From the NCBI GenBank assembly GCA_023415825.1, contig JAEZJF010000015.1, positions 124,001 through 188,000 of the forward strand: DNA of 64,000 bases, read 5' to 3'. Source of the stretch: Bacillota bacterium (GTDB taxonomy: Bacteria; Bacillota; Clostridia; DSM-8532). Positions 45,534-54,799 of the stretch are shown in pieces. Below the pieces are notes generated by a model. The model was given only the letters and a program-made list of their open reading frames with translations. It was not told the origin of the DNA and did no database searches. The number at the start of each line of letters is the position of its first letter. Position 1 is the first letter of the stretch. A program made the position numbers and the translations under genes.

Positions 45534-46601
45534 ATGACAGGCGATAACTATTTCAAAAAGGCTGTCGAACTGGCCGACAGCGTGCCAAAGCTATATGAGC
45601 CCAAGATGAAATGGATGTGGGGGGAGGCCCTTTTGGGGTATGCCTTGACTGAGTTGGACAGCTTCCTGAGCGAGGATAGATATTTTGACTTTACAAAAGC
45701 CTACTGCGATTATTATGTAAAGCATGAGCCGGAAGTGGACCAAAGTGATACCGCAGCCCCTGCCTTGATTACCTATGCCATGCAAAAAAGAACAGGCAAT
45801 AAGGACTATGAGGAGCTTACCAATAAAGTACTTCATTATATAAAGAATGAGCCCCGTATACTGGACGATGCGGTGAATCATCTGGGAAAATCAGCAGTCG
45901 GCAAGCTCTATCCTCAATCCATATGGGTGGATTCACTGATGATGTTCAGCGTTTTTCCCATGCGCTATGCTAACGAGAACCATGATTCTGATCTATTGAA
46001 TTTTGCAGCCCGTCAACCACGATTATACGGTAAATATATGCAGGACCCTCAAGATAAGCTTTGGTATCATAGCTATTGGGTCAAATCCAAAACCCATTAT
46101 CCAAGAAAGAAAATATACTGGGGAAGGGGTAATGGCTGGGTCATCTGTGCCCTCCCCATGATTCTGGACTATTTACCTGATCAACATGAGGAGAGAACTG
46201 AGATTATCAAGATTTTTCAGGAAACCTCTGAGAGACTTTTAAAATATCAAAGAGAAGACGGATATTTTGAAACAGTTTTAAATACTGATGGCAAAACCTA
46301 TCGAGAATCCAGTGCCACAGCATTGATAGCAGCAGGTTGGATGCATGGTGTAAGATGCGGCTGGCTTGATGAATGCTACATTGAGCCCGCAAAAAAAGCC
46401 TTTAGAGCGGTAGTGGACAATTTTCAAGCCCATGATGGCTTGGTCTATATGACGGAGATATCGGGGCCCACAATCCCCATGCCGGTTGCTCCCTATTTGG
46501 GCTATAAGCTTATACCAAAGGGGAAAAACTGGTCCTATGGCATCGCAGCAGTCCTGTTTGCTGCAATGGAATACGAAAAGCTGAAAACTAAAATACTTTA
46601 G
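45534..46601 (+). CDS. Unsaturated rhamnogalacturonyl hydrolase, GH105 (YteR/YesR-like)
   Basis: A 355-aa cytoplasmic (alpha/alpha)6 barrel enzyme that hydrates the double bond of unsaturated galacturonosyl-rhamnose or related disaccharides, releasing 5-keto-4-deoxyuronate. The GH105 motif WGRGNGW, the SIWVDSLMM segment carrying the catalytic Asp, and RESSATALIAAGW are visible. GAGGTGGG precedes ATG 45534. Its product is the substrate of KduI encoded in the same operon, which ties the pathway together. The length fits GH105 (about 370 aa). Confidence 0.92.
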   Translation: MTGDNYFKKAVELADSVPKLYEPKMKWMWGEALLGYALTELDSFLSEDRYFDFTKAYCDYYVKHEPEVDQSDTAAPALITYAMQKRTGNKDYEELTNKVLHYIKNEPRILDDAVNHLGKSAVGKLYPQSIWVDSLMMFSVFPMRYANENHDSDLLNFAARQPRLYGKYMQDPQDKLWYHSYWVKSKTHYPRKKIYWGRGNGWVICALPMILDYLPDQHEERTEIIKIFQETSERLLKYQREDGYFETVLNTDGKTYRESSATALIAAGWMHGVRCGWLDECYIEPAKKAFRAVVDNFQAHDGLVYMTEISGPTIPMPVAPYLGYKLIPKGKNWSYGIAAVLFAAMEYEKLKTKIL

Positions 46602-46609
46602 GGGGAATT

Positions 46610-47398
46610 ATGGCACAACTTTCACTTCAGACATTTACCATAAGGAAATTCCTAAAGAATGAAAAAGATATGACGACCATCATAAGCAAATTGAATGACA
46701 TAGGCATTCATACACTGGAAGCTGCAAGAATAGATTTTAATCTTAAAACGGCGCGAACACTTCAAAACATTTGTGAGAAATACAACATGAAAATCGGCAG
46801 CTCTCAAATAAAGTTTCATACCATCAACGAAAACTTTGATGAAATCGTTGAGATACATAAGCTATGGGATTGCCAATACATAGCTGTGTCGGTATTGCCG
46901 ATGAAATACTTACTAAAAAAGGAACAAGGCTTAAAGGAGTTCGCCAATGAGCTCAACAAGCTCGGAGAAAGATTGAGTTTGCATAATCTGCAATTACTGT
47001 TCCATCATCATCACTTTGAATTTATAAAGTATGGTGATAAACTTGGACTGGAGCTCCTAATAGAGAATACAGATTCAAAGCATGTAGGCTTGGTGCTGGA
47101 TACCTATTGGATACAAAGAGGAGGAAAGTCTCCCCAAGAGCTCATTGAAAGGTATAAAGGAAGGGTAAAAGTTGTTCATTTGCGTGACTATAAGATACGC
47201 TTTTCTAAATTTGATCTTCTTCCTTCGGACTGTGAGATAGGGAGTGGAAATCTGGATTTTAAAAAAATCATCGATAGTTCAATAGCTAATGGCGTTGTCT
47301 ATATGGCCATAGAACAGAATTCAAAAGAGCCAATTGAAAGCATAAAAGCAAGTGTCGGTAATATCAAAAAACTGGGGTTTGAGAAGCTGTTTATATAG
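46610..47398 (+). CDS. Sugar phosphate isomerase/epimerase-like TIM-barrel protein
   Basis: A 262-aa protein of the xylose isomerase-like/AP endonuclease 2 barrel family. Conserved metal-site segments are FHHHHFEF, VLDTYWIQRGG, VVHLRDY and the C-terminal AIEQN. Relatives act as sugar epimerases or isomerases, or inosose dehydratases. AGGGGGAA precedes ATG 46610, 8 bp after the GH105 gene; it is the last gene of the kdu operon. A role in interconverting a released monosaccharide, such as rhamnose- or uronate-derived ketoses, is plausible. Confidence 0.85.
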   Translation: MAQLSLQTFTIRKFLKNEKDMTTIISKLNDIGIHTLEAARIDFNLKTARTLQNICEKYNMKIGSSQIKFHTINENFDEIVEIHKLWDCQYIAVSVLPMKYLLKKEQGLKEFANELNKLGERLSLHNLQLLFHHHHFEFIKYGDKLGLELLIENTDSKHVGLVLDTYWIQRGGKSPQELIERYKGRVKVVHLRDYKIRFSKFDLLPSDCEIGSGNLDFKKIIDSSIANGVVYMAIEQNSKEPIESIKASVGNIKKLGFEKLFI

Positions 47399-47506
47399 GA
47401 AGTGAAGTGAAAGGTCGCTGATATTGCATTTGAAAAACAAGATTTGATGTGATAGGTTAAAGAGGTAGTGATTCTACCTAAAATTTATCCTTAGGGGGCT
47501 TTTCAA

Positions 47507-48922
47507 TTGGTTTTTTCAAGTCTTTTTTTCTTGTGTACCTTTCTGCCTGTTTGTCTTGGACTCTACTATCTTCTAAAAAACCGGACTTACCGCAATTGGA
47601 TCTTGATTATCGCTTCTTTGTTGTTTTATGCCTGGGCCGAGCCTGTATGGATTTCCATTCTCCTTTTTTCAACTTTGCTGAACTACTTTATTGGACTCAT
47701 GGCAGAGAAGAACAGGGGAACCTTGAAGGGTAGAGCCATTATAGCCCTATCAGTTACGGTAAACCTCCTGATACTAGGCTTTTTTAAGTATTCGGGCTTT
47801 CTTGTGGACAATATCAACAGCCTTTTAGGGACAAGCCTTGAGATAGCGCGATTAAGCCTTCCCATAGGCATATCCTTTTATACCTTTAAGATCATTTCAT
47901 ACGTGGTTGATGTCTATAAGGGAGATGTAGAAGCGCAGAAGTCTCCTTTCAAGCTGCTCCTGTACGTTTCTTTGTTTCACCAGCTTGTTGCCGGGCCCAT
48001 CATACGGTACAAGGACATTTCAGAGGCTATAGATAACAGAGTTGAGACGGTAAAAGATTTCAATTATGGCGTTAGCCGTTTTATAATGGGCCTTGGCAAG
48101 AAAGTCATTTTGGCTAGTACCGCCGGTAAGGTTGCCGAGGTCTTTATAGGAACGGATTATTCAAGACTTCCTGTGCTGGGCGCATGGCTCGGCATAATAC
48201 TTTTCGCCTTTCAGCTCTATTTTGATTTTTCAGGTTACTCGGATATGGCCATTGGCCTTGGAAGCATGTTCGGTTTTAGATACCGCGAGAATTTCGACTA
48301 TCCTTACATATCCAGGTCAGCTACCGAGTTCTGGCGAAGATGGCATATTTCCCTCGGCAGCTTTTTCAGGGATTATGTTTACATCCCTTTGGGCGGAAAC
48401 AGAAAGTATAGAATAAGAAATCTGTTGATTGTCTGGTCGCTTACGGGCCTTTGGCACGGAGCCAGCTGGAATTTCATACTGTGGGGACTTTACTATTTCT
48501 TGCTGTTATTTATTGAGAAAGCTTTTCTTCTTAAGGTATTCGAAAAGGTGCCTGTGATTTTCTCAAGAATCTATCTGTGGACGGCTGTGCTTGTGGGTTG
48601 GGTATTCTTTTACCATACCGACATAGGCCAGGCATTCCAATTTTTAGGTGTGATGTTTGGAATACGCGCCACATCCTTTATGAGTCCGGAGGTCAGTATT
48701 CACTTCTGGAACAACGCCGTATTTTTTGTAATTGCGCTTATTGGTTGTACACCGGCTCTTAGTCGGCTTTACCAGCGAATCCAGGCATTTATGGGAACGG
48801 GAATGGAGGCTGTGGTTTTGGAGCGCTTTATCAAACCGGTCTTTAGTGTGATCCTATTTATCCTGTCCATTATTTTTCTGGTAGGTCAATCGTACAATCC
48901 GTTTTTATATTTCAGATTTTAA
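47507..48922 (+). CDS. MBOAT-family membrane O-acyltransferase (AlgI/DltB-like)
   Basis: A 471-aa polytopic enzyme with ten or more hydrophobic segments. The MBOAT landmarks FWRRWHISLGSFFRDYVYIPLGG and GLWHGASWNFILWG are present, the latter carrying the invariant histidine. AlgI-type proteins transfer acetyl groups across the membrane onto exopolysaccharides. The start is a TTG at 47507 with AGGGGG upstream. The DHHW-family partner follows 42 bp later, as in algI/algJ pairs. It probably acetylates a surface glycan; the polymer is unknown. Confidence 0.92.
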   Translation: MVFSSLFFLCTFLPVCLGLYYLLKNRTYRNWILIIASLLFYAWAEPVWISILLFSTLLNYFIGLMAEKNRGTLKGRAIIALSVTVNLLILGFFKYSGFLVDNINSLLGTSLEIARLSLPIGISFYTFKIISYVVDVYKGDVEAQKSPFKLLLYVSLFHQLVAGPIIRYKDISEAIDNRVETVKDFNYGVSRFIMGLGKKVILASTAGKVAEVFIGTDYSRLPVLGAWLGIILFAFQLYFDFSGYSDMAIGLGSMFGFRYRENFDYPYISRSATEFWRRWHISLGSFFRDYVYIPLGGNRKYRIRNLLIVWSLTGLWHGASWNFILWGLYYFLLLFIEKAFLLKVFEKVPVIFSRIYLWTAVLVGWVFFYHTDIGQAFQFLGVMFGIRATSFMSPEVSIHFWNNAVFFVIALIGCTPALSRLYQRIQAFMGTGMEAVVLERFIKPVFSVILFILSIIFLVGQSYNPFLYFRF

Positions 48923-48964
48923 TTCTGCTTATATACATTATTTTTATTTTTTGGGGGAATTGAT

Positions 48965-50320
48965 TTGAAAAAGCTCAGGCTTGACGCCATACTGTTTGTT
49001 GTACTATTAAGCCTTTTGGGAATTGCGAATTTTATGAATTTCGATAAACCTATTGTATCCGAGCTGGAGAACAGAGCTCTTAAAAAGAAACCGGAATTTT
49101 CATTTACAGGTCTTTTTAGCGGTAGTTTTTTTAAGGACTATGAGGAGTATTACAGCGATACCTTTATTTTAAGGGACAATTTAGTCAGGGTCAGCAAAGA
49201 TTTGAACCATTTAATGGCTTTCATGGGGCCGGATATTTCCATCGTGACCGCCTATGATGATCTTCAGACACCTCAGGAAAGCAATGAGCCGACAGACAAA
49301 GAGCCCAAGCCGGCCACTGAAACACCAGTGGATGGCACTCAGGCTCCTTCTGAAACAGATCACAATGTAAAGCCAGGTAAAGAGAATAAAGAAGAATCAC
49401 CCAAGGATTTCGGCGATGGAAAGAATATGGGCTATTGGATGGTAGTGGATGGTCAGGCTGTTCAACTGTTTAAATTCAACAAGGAAAGCTGTGAGTACTA
49501 TTCCCAGGTTCTTAACAAATACAACGAGAAGCTGGGCAGCGACGTTAAAATATATTCCATGATACCTCCGACCGCAAGCGAGTTTTTAAAGCTGAAAAAG
49601 TACAAAGGGATTACAGATTCTCAAAATGATGCCCTTGGCTTTCTGGAAAGCAAGCTTAATAGCAGTATTTCTTCTGTTAATGTTTATGATGCACTCAGCA
49701 AGCATAGTGAGGAGTACACATACTTCAGAACCGACCATCATTGGACAGCACTTGGAGCTTACTATGCCTACGCCTCCTTTATGGAAGATAAGGGGGAGGT
49801 ACCCATAGCCCTTGATCAATATGAGGCTATAGATTTGGGTGACTTCCTTGGTAGCTCCTACACCAAAACTCTGGATAAAAGCCTTGAAAAAAATCCGGAT
49901 AAGGTCATAGCTTATAAGCCGCTTACTGCCTATGAATACCTTATGTTTCTGGAAGGTAAGGAAAAAAAGTCTGATCTCATCGATATGAAATACGCCGGTG
50001 AAATCAATAAAAAGTACAATGCGTTCTTAAGTGGCGGCGGAGCCATCTGGAGTGTTGTTAAAACCGATGTTAAAAATGGCAAGAAGCTGATGGTAGTGAA
50101 GGATTCCTTTGGCAATGCACTAGTGCCCTTTCTCCTTCCTCATTATGAGGAGATTTACGTTGTTGATTCAAGGTTCTACAGTATAAGCTTCACAGGGAAA
50201 AATATCGTGGAATTTGTGAAGGACAACGGCATTAACGAAGTTCTCTTTACCATTTACATGGAGGATGTTAATTGGCACAAATTCATGAATGGTGTCGAAA
50301 ACCTTCTGGGAAGCGATTAA
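48965..50320 (+). CDS. DHHW-family (AlgJ/AlgX-like) exported acetylation partner
   Basis: A 451-aa protein with an N-terminal membrane anchor or signal (about 4-22), a hydrophilic Pro/Glu/Thr-rich insert (about 100-140) and an SGNH-like domain. The characteristic RTDHHWTALG motif (His/His and Trp) near residue 258 and the KDSFGN nucleophile segment (Ser) near 380 are seen. Such proteins accept acetyl groups from MBOAT partners and transfer them to polysaccharide outside the membrane. The start is a TTG at 48965 behind TTTGGGGG. A terminator follows at 50432. Confidence 0.88.
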   Translation: MKKLRLDAILFVVLLSLLGIANFMNFDKPIVSELENRALKKKPEFSFTGLFSGSFFKDYEEYYSDTFILRDNLVRVSKDLNHLMAFMGPDISIVTAYDDLQTPQESNEPTDKEPKPATETPVDGTQAPSETDHNVKPGKENKEESPKDFGDGKNMGYWMVVDGQAVQLFKFNKESCEYYSQVLNKYNEKLGSDVKIYSMIPPTASEFLKLKKYKGITDSQNDALGFLESKLNSSISSVNVYDALSKHSEEYTYFRTDHHWTALGAYYAYASFMEDKGEVPIALDQYEAIDLGDFLGSSYTKTLDKSLEKNPDKVIAYKPLTAYEYLMFLEGKEKKSDLIDMKYAGEINKKYNAFLSGGGAIWSVVKTDVKNGKKLMVVKDSFGNALVPFLLPHYEEIYVVDSRFYSISFTGKNIVEFVKDNGINEVLFTIYMEDVNWHKFMNGVENLLGSD

Positions 50321-50431
50321 CGGAATTTTACTTTTGTTGCATTATTTTTGGATATGTGTTATTGTAAAAAAAGTAATATTGTTTTTTCAACTGCCTAACT
50401 CCAATATTGGTGAAGCATTTAGGAAATGAAG

Positions 50432-50471
50432 AGCGGGAATCTCAATTAATTATGAGTTGACCGCTTTTTTT
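50432..50471 (+). terminator. Intrinsic terminator of the MBOAT/DHHW unit
   Basis: AGCGG (50432-50436) with CCGCT (50461-50465) and an inner CTCA/TGAG stem, followed by TTTTTTT. The hairpin has a small internal loop but the T run is strong. Confidence 0.75.
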
Positions 50472-50539
50472 GTATTAACAACAAGATTCCTTAGCTACGG
50501 TGAAGGTTTCTTTAATATGGAGAATAGAAAGAGGATAGA

Positions 50540-51106
50540 ATGAATAGCATTGATTTGCAAAATTTGGTAGAGACAGCTGGTAAAATGGCCTTGAGTAATG
50601 TTTGGGGGGAAAACGCATACGAAATTAATAGGGCGATCTTGGAAATCGATCCAAGCAATTGTGCTGCTTACACAAGGTTGGCAAAATATTATAAGCTTAG
50701 TGGTAATATTGATGAAGCCAAAAACATGTATATAAAGGCATTGGAAATCGATCCTAAAAATTGGGGAGCAACTAATAATCTACATGACATTGAAAAAGAC
50801 CAAAAGGAAAGTGATACTGTAAACCAAATTAGTACCATGAAGGAGTTATTAAAGGAAGGTCAGAGCTCTATAACAAAAGGCAGATATAAGCTGGCTGCAA
50901 AAATATTAGCAAGAATCTATAGTATGGAGCCCTCGTTAGTAAACGCTGTTAGCCTGGCTGGCGTCTATAAAGAGTTAGGCCAATATGACAAGATTGAAAC
51001 ATTATACAGCAGGGTCGTGAGCGATAACTCCAAAAAAGTGGATATTAACGCCGTAGATAATGAATTTAAAATGTTTCGAGAAAGTGGAAAAGGCTTGGAT
51101 AAATAA
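50540..51106 (+). CDS. TPR-repeat protein
   Basis: A 188-aa soluble protein made of about four tetratricopeptide-like helical pairs; the best repeat spans about 36-75 (AAYTRLAKYYKLSGNIDEAKNMYIKALEIDPKN in part), and another covers about 118-160. There is no signal or membrane segment. TPR proteins mediate protein contacts. Its neighbours (acetylation pair, DEAD helicase 60 bp downstream) do not settle a role. GAAAGAGG precedes ATG 50540. Confidence 0.75.
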   Translation: MNSIDLQNLVETAGKMALSNVWGENAYEINRAILEIDPSNCAAYTRLAKYYKLSGNIDEAKNMYIKALEIDPKNWGATNNLHDIEKDQKESDTVNQISTMKELLKEGQSSITKGRYKLAAKILARIYSMEPSLVNAVSLAGVYKELGQYDKIETLYSRVVSDNSKKVDINAVDNEFKMFRESGKGLDK

Positions 51107-51165
51107 TCCAAGGATAACTAAACATGATTGATAGAGTGCCCGGTCACTAAAAGGAGAAAGTAAAA

Positions 51166-52317
51166 TTGAAATTTGAGAACCTAAATCTTGTTGCACCTAT
51201 ATTGAAGGCAGTGGATGCTGAAGGATATACCATGCCCACGCCTATTCAGGAACAGGCAATACCCATTATTTTGGAAGGAAAAGATCTGGTCGGGTGTGCA
51301 CAAACCGGCACGGGTAAGACTGCTGCATTTGCAATTCCCTTATTGCAGCTTCTTTATAAAGAACAGAAAAATGAAAAAGGACCACGTGCAATTAAAGCGT
51401 TAATCATGACTCCCACACGGGAACTGGCCATTCAGATTGATGAAAGCCTTACCGCATATGGAAGATATACTGGAATTAAACACACCGTCATTTTTGGAGG
51501 GGTAGCACAGGGGCCCCAAACAAATGCATTAAAGGCGGGTGTGGATATTCTTGTGGCAACCCCTGGGCGGTTGCTTGACTTGATAAACCAGAAGTATATC
51601 AAGCTGGACCATGTCAAGCTGCTTGTTCTTGACGAAGCAGATCGTATGCTTGATATGGGCTTTTCGCATGATATGAAAAAGATCATAGCGCTGCTGCCAA
51701 TCAAAAGGCAAACACTGCTATTCTCTGCAACCATGCAGCCAGAAATCACAAAAATGATAAATACCATTCTAACGAACCCAGCGAAGATTGAAGTAACTCC
51801 TGTTTCATCTACAGTGGATAACATTGATCAAACCGTTTATTTTGTGGATCGAAAGGATAAGAAGTCTTTGCTTTTACAGTTGTTGAAAAACAAATCTATC
51901 GATTCTGCCCTGGTTTTTACACGGACAAAGCATGGAGCCGATAAGGTCGCCAAAGCACTTGAAAAAGCAAGGATATCAGCGCAGGCTATCCATGGTGATA
52001 AATCGCAAATGGCTCGACAGCTTGCCTTAAACAATTTTAAGCTAAAGCGTACGAGGGTGCTTGTTGCAACTGATATTGCAGCAAGAGGAATTGACGTTCA
52101 GGAGCTTTCCCATGTTATTAATTTTGACATGCCCAACATGCCTGAAACCTATGTTCATCGGATAGGAAGAACAGGAAGAGCGGGAATGGGCGGGACGGCG
52201 TTGTCGTTTTGTGACAGTGAGGAAAAGGGATACCTAAGAGATATACAGAAACTCATAGCTAAAAAGATACCTGTTGTCGAGAATAAGACCTATTCGTTCA
52301 GTGATGCCGCTAAATAA
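51166..52317 (+). CDS. DEAD-box RNA helicase, RhlE/CshA type
   Basis: A 383-aa ATP-dependent RNA helicase. Q motif PTPIQEQAIP, Walker A AQTGTGKT, PTRELA, DEAD, SAT, and the C-terminal RGIDV and HRIGRTGR motifs are all present. It is a minimal core lacking the long basic tail of CshA. Such enzymes remodel RNA during ribosome assembly, decay or cold adaptation. It begins with TTG 51166 after AAAGGAGAAAG. It may be co-transcribed with the TPR gene. Confidence 0.93.
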   Translation: MKFENLNLVAPILKAVDAEGYTMPTPIQEQAIPIILEGKDLVGCAQTGTGKTAAFAIPLLQLLYKEQKNEKGPRAIKALIMTPTRELAIQIDESLTAYGRYTGIKHTVIFGGVAQGPQTNALKAGVDILVATPGRLLDLINQKYIKLDHVKLLVLDEADRMLDMGFSHDMKKIIALLPIKRQTLLFSATMQPEITKMINTILTNPAKIEVTPVSSTVDNIDQTVYFVDRKDKKSLLLQLLKNKSIDSALVFTRTKHGADKVAKALEKARISAQAIHGDKSQMARQLALNNFKLKRTRVLVATDIAARGIDVQELSHVINFDMPNMPETYVHRIGRTGRAGMGGTALSFCDSEEKGYLRDIQKLIAKKIPVVENKTYSFSDAAK

Positions 52318-52448
52318 CGACCTTAGATTAATGAGATTATGTTTACACAAAATAAAAAGGAAGGTCTATTTTTACTTCTTTACTTTAGCACGATGATGTG
52401 ATAGTATATTGATGCGGATAAATGTATGACAATAATGGAGGATGGATT

Positions 52449-53246
52449 ATGAAAAAGAGAATAGGCGCACTTCTGGTAATGGCTATGCTGGTATTGAGTA
52501 TGGCAGCATGCTCCTCGACAGGTGCAAGCAGTGATATAGGTACAAACGTTAAAGGCACTCTGACTGTAGGCTTCGATCAGAATTTCCCTCCCATGGGTTT
52601 TGTGGGTGAGGACGGCAAATTTACAGGCTTCGATTTGGATTTGGCCGCAGAGGTTGCAAATCGATTGAAGTTAAAGCTTGAATTGCAGCCTATTGCATGG
52701 GAATCAAAAGACATGGAGTTATCCTCAAAAAATATTGACTGTATTTGGAATGGTTTTACCATCAACGGACGTGAGGATGGCTATACCTGGACTGAGCCTT
52801 ACATGGCAAACAACCAGGTCTTTGTTGTAAAGGCTGATTCAGGGATCAAGACTCTTAAAGATTTGGCTGGCAAGGCAGTGGCTGTTCAGACTGAGTCCAG
52901 CGCAGAAAAAGCATTGAAAAACGAAGCTGACTTAGTGGCGACCTTTGGTGACTACATAAAAGCGGCTGATTATAACACTGCCCTTATGGATCTCGGCGCC
53001 GGTGCAGTGGATGCTGTTGCTATGGATGATACTGTGGCGCGCTATCAAATCGAAAAAAGAGGCGATAGCTTTGCTATCCTGGAGGAAACCCTGGCAGCTG
53101 AAGAATATGGTGTCGGCTTCCTTCTGGGCAACACGAAGCTGAGAGATAAGGTTCAGGATACCCTTAAGGAAATGGCCAAGGATGGAACATTAGCAAAAAT
53201 ATCTGACAAATGGTTTGGAAAAGATATTACCATTATCGGAAAGTAA
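52449..53246 (+). CDS. Polar amino acid ABC transporter substrate-binding lipoprotein
   Basis: A 265-aa periplasmic-binding-type protein of family 3. A lipobox (MAAC, Cys21) follows the signal, and the body shows LTVGFDQNFPPMGF, GFDLDLA and the amino-acid-binding landmarks of GlnH/HisJ/cystine-type proteins. It captures a polar amino acid for the permease/ATPase encoded downstream (53348-54791). The start at 52449 follows GGAGGATGG. The ligand cannot be told from sequence. Confidence 0.9.
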   Translation: MKKRIGALLVMAMLVLSMAACSSTGASSDIGTNVKGTLTVGFDQNFPPMGFVGEDGKFTGFDLDLAAEVANRLKLKLELQPIAWESKDMELSSKNIDCIWNGFTINGREDGYTWTEPYMANNQVFVVKADSGIKTLKDLAGKAVAVQTESSAEKALKNEADLVATFGDYIKAADYNTALMDLGAGAVDAVAMDDTVARYQIEKRGDSFAILEETLAAEEYGVGFLLGNTKLRDKVQDTLKEMAKDGTLAKISDKWFGKDITIIGK

Positions 53247-53266
53247 AGTGGTATAATAACATAAAC

Positions 53267-53301
53267 AAGGGGCTGTCCCTGTATGAGATAGCTCCTTTTT
53301 T
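53267..53301 (+). terminator. Weak terminator or attenuator between binding protein and permease genes
   Basis: AAGGGGCTGTC and GATAGCTCCTT pair with G-U wobbles and are followed by TTTTTTT. It probably lowers read-through so that the binding protein is made in excess over the permease. Confidence 0.6.
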
Positions 53302-53347
53302 ACGTGATTTATAGGTATCGAATTATAAGGATTTGGAGGTGCCTTCT

Positions 53348-54004
53348 TTGAAGTTCTCGGTGCTGCTGGCAAAATTAAGTGAAGGCATGTTTGTATCTAC
53401 AGAAATATTTTTTCTGACATTGCTTTTCTCGCTTCCCCTCGGACTTTTTGTTGCTTTTGGGCGCATGTCAAAAAATGCTGTCTTAAGAAATATTGTAAAA
53501 GTCTATATTTCCATTATGCGGGGGACGCCGTTGATGCTCCAGTTGATGGTGGTTTATTTTGGCCCCCATTATATATTTGGCCTGTCGATTCCGCGTGGCT
53601 ATCGCTTTTTGGCTGTTATTATCGGATTTGTTTTGAACTATGCCGCTTATTTCGCGGAAATATACCGCGGCGGTATTGAATCCATGCCTGTGGGACAATA
53701 TGAAGCCGCCAAGCTTTTAGGGTATAACAAGACGCAGACCTTTGTTAAAATTATTCTACCCCAGGTTATTAAGCGCATCCTGCCATCGGTCACTAATGAA
53801 ATCATCACCCTTATCAAGGATACCTCACTGGCCTTTGTTATTTCCGTTCCGGAGATGTTTACCGAGGCAAAGGCTGTAGCTTCGGCCGAAACAACCATGG
53901 TGCCCTTTGTTGTGGCAGGAATTTTCTATTATGTCTTTAACTTTATCGTAGCATTTACCATGGAATGGACAGAAAAAAAGCTGGCTTATTATAACGAGAG
54001 GTAA
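53348..54004 (+). CDS. Polar amino acid ABC transporter permease
   Basis: A 218-aa HisM/GlnP-type permease with about five membrane segments and the SMPVGQYEAAKLLGYNKTQTF EAA-like loop that meets the ATPase. It begins with TTG 53348, eight bases after GGAGG; an upstream TTG at 53333 lies on that ribosome site and is rejected. One permease gene only, so it probably forms a homodimer with two copies of the ATPase from 54030. Confidence 0.9.
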   Translation: MKFSVLLAKLSEGMFVSTEIFFLTLLFSLPLGLFVAFGRMSKNAVLRNIVKVYISIMRGTPLMLQLMVVYFGPHYIFGLSIPRGYRFLAVIIGFVLNYAAYFAEIYRGGIESMPVGQYEAAKLLGYNKTQTFVKIILPQVIKRILPSVTNEIITLIKDTSLAFVISVPEMFTEAKAVASAETTMVPFVVAGIFYYVFNFIVAFTMEWTEKKLAYYNER

Positions 54005-54029
54005 GATGTTAGTTAAGTAGGGGAACCGT

Positions 54030-54791
54030 ATGAAATTATTGGAGATAAAAAATCTAAAAAAGAGCTTTGGCGACCTTGAGGTCATAAAAGATATCTCTTT
54101 GGAGGTTGAGCAAGGACAGGTTGTAGCCATCATTGGACCGTCAGGCTCGGGTAAGTCTACTCTGCTCAGATGTGCAACGCTATTGGAAACAATGGACTCG
54201 GGAGAGTTGATCTATAACGGTGAGCATGCTGTTTCAACGGGTCATGACGGAAAAGCGGTTTATGCGCCAAGTAAGGAGCTTAGAAAAATACACGGTTATT
54301 TTGGCCTGGTATTTCAGAATTTTAATCTCTTTCCTCATTATTCGGCTTTGAAAAATGTAACAGACCCTTTGATTTCTGTTCAAAAAAAGACTAAAGCCGA
54401 AGCTTTGGAAATAGGCCGGGAATTATTGAACAAAATGGGCTTGGCTGACAAGGAAGAAGCCTATCCCTGCCAGTTATCGGGAGGTCAGCAGCAGCGCGTG
54501 TCCATCGCAAGAGCCCTGGCCCTAAGCCCCAAGGTGCTATTCATTGATGAGCCCACCTCAGCTCTGGACCCGGAGCTGACGGGGGAAATTCTGAAGGTTA
54601 TCAGGGACCTGGCAGCCGAGCATATGACCATGGTTATTGTAACCCATGAAATGAGTTTTGCCAGGGATGTGGCTGATCATATCATTTTTATGGATGGCGG
54701 TGTTATTGTGGAAGAAGGAACACCGGAGGAGGTTATCAATAACCCGAAAAACGAACGCACAAAAGCATTTCTGAATAGATTTGAGAGATAA
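54030..54791 (+). CDS. Polar amino acid ABC transporter ATP-binding protein
   Basis: A 253-aa GlnQ/HisP-type ATPase. Walker A GPSGSGKST (about 35-43), the Q loop FQNFNLFPH, the signature LSGGQQQR and Walker B VLFIDEPTSALD are intact, and the H-loop VTHEM is present. It energises the permease at 53348. The gene is last in its operon; it converges with the NitT/TauT-type operon, with only 8 bp between the stops and no terminator seen. Confidence 0.94.
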   Translation: MKLLEIKNLKKSFGDLEVIKDISLEVEQGQVVAIIGPSGSGKSTLLRCATLLETMDSGELIYNGEHAVSTGHDGKAVYAPSKELRKIHGYFGLVFQNFNLFPHYSALKNVTDPLISVQKKTKAEALEIGRELLNKMGLADKEEAYPCQLSGGQQQRVSIARALALSPKVLFIDEPTSALDPELTGEILKVIRDLAAEHMTMVIVTHEMSFARDVADHIIFMDGGVIVEEGTPEEVINNPKNERTKAFLNRFER

Positions 54792-54799
54792 GTAAGGGC

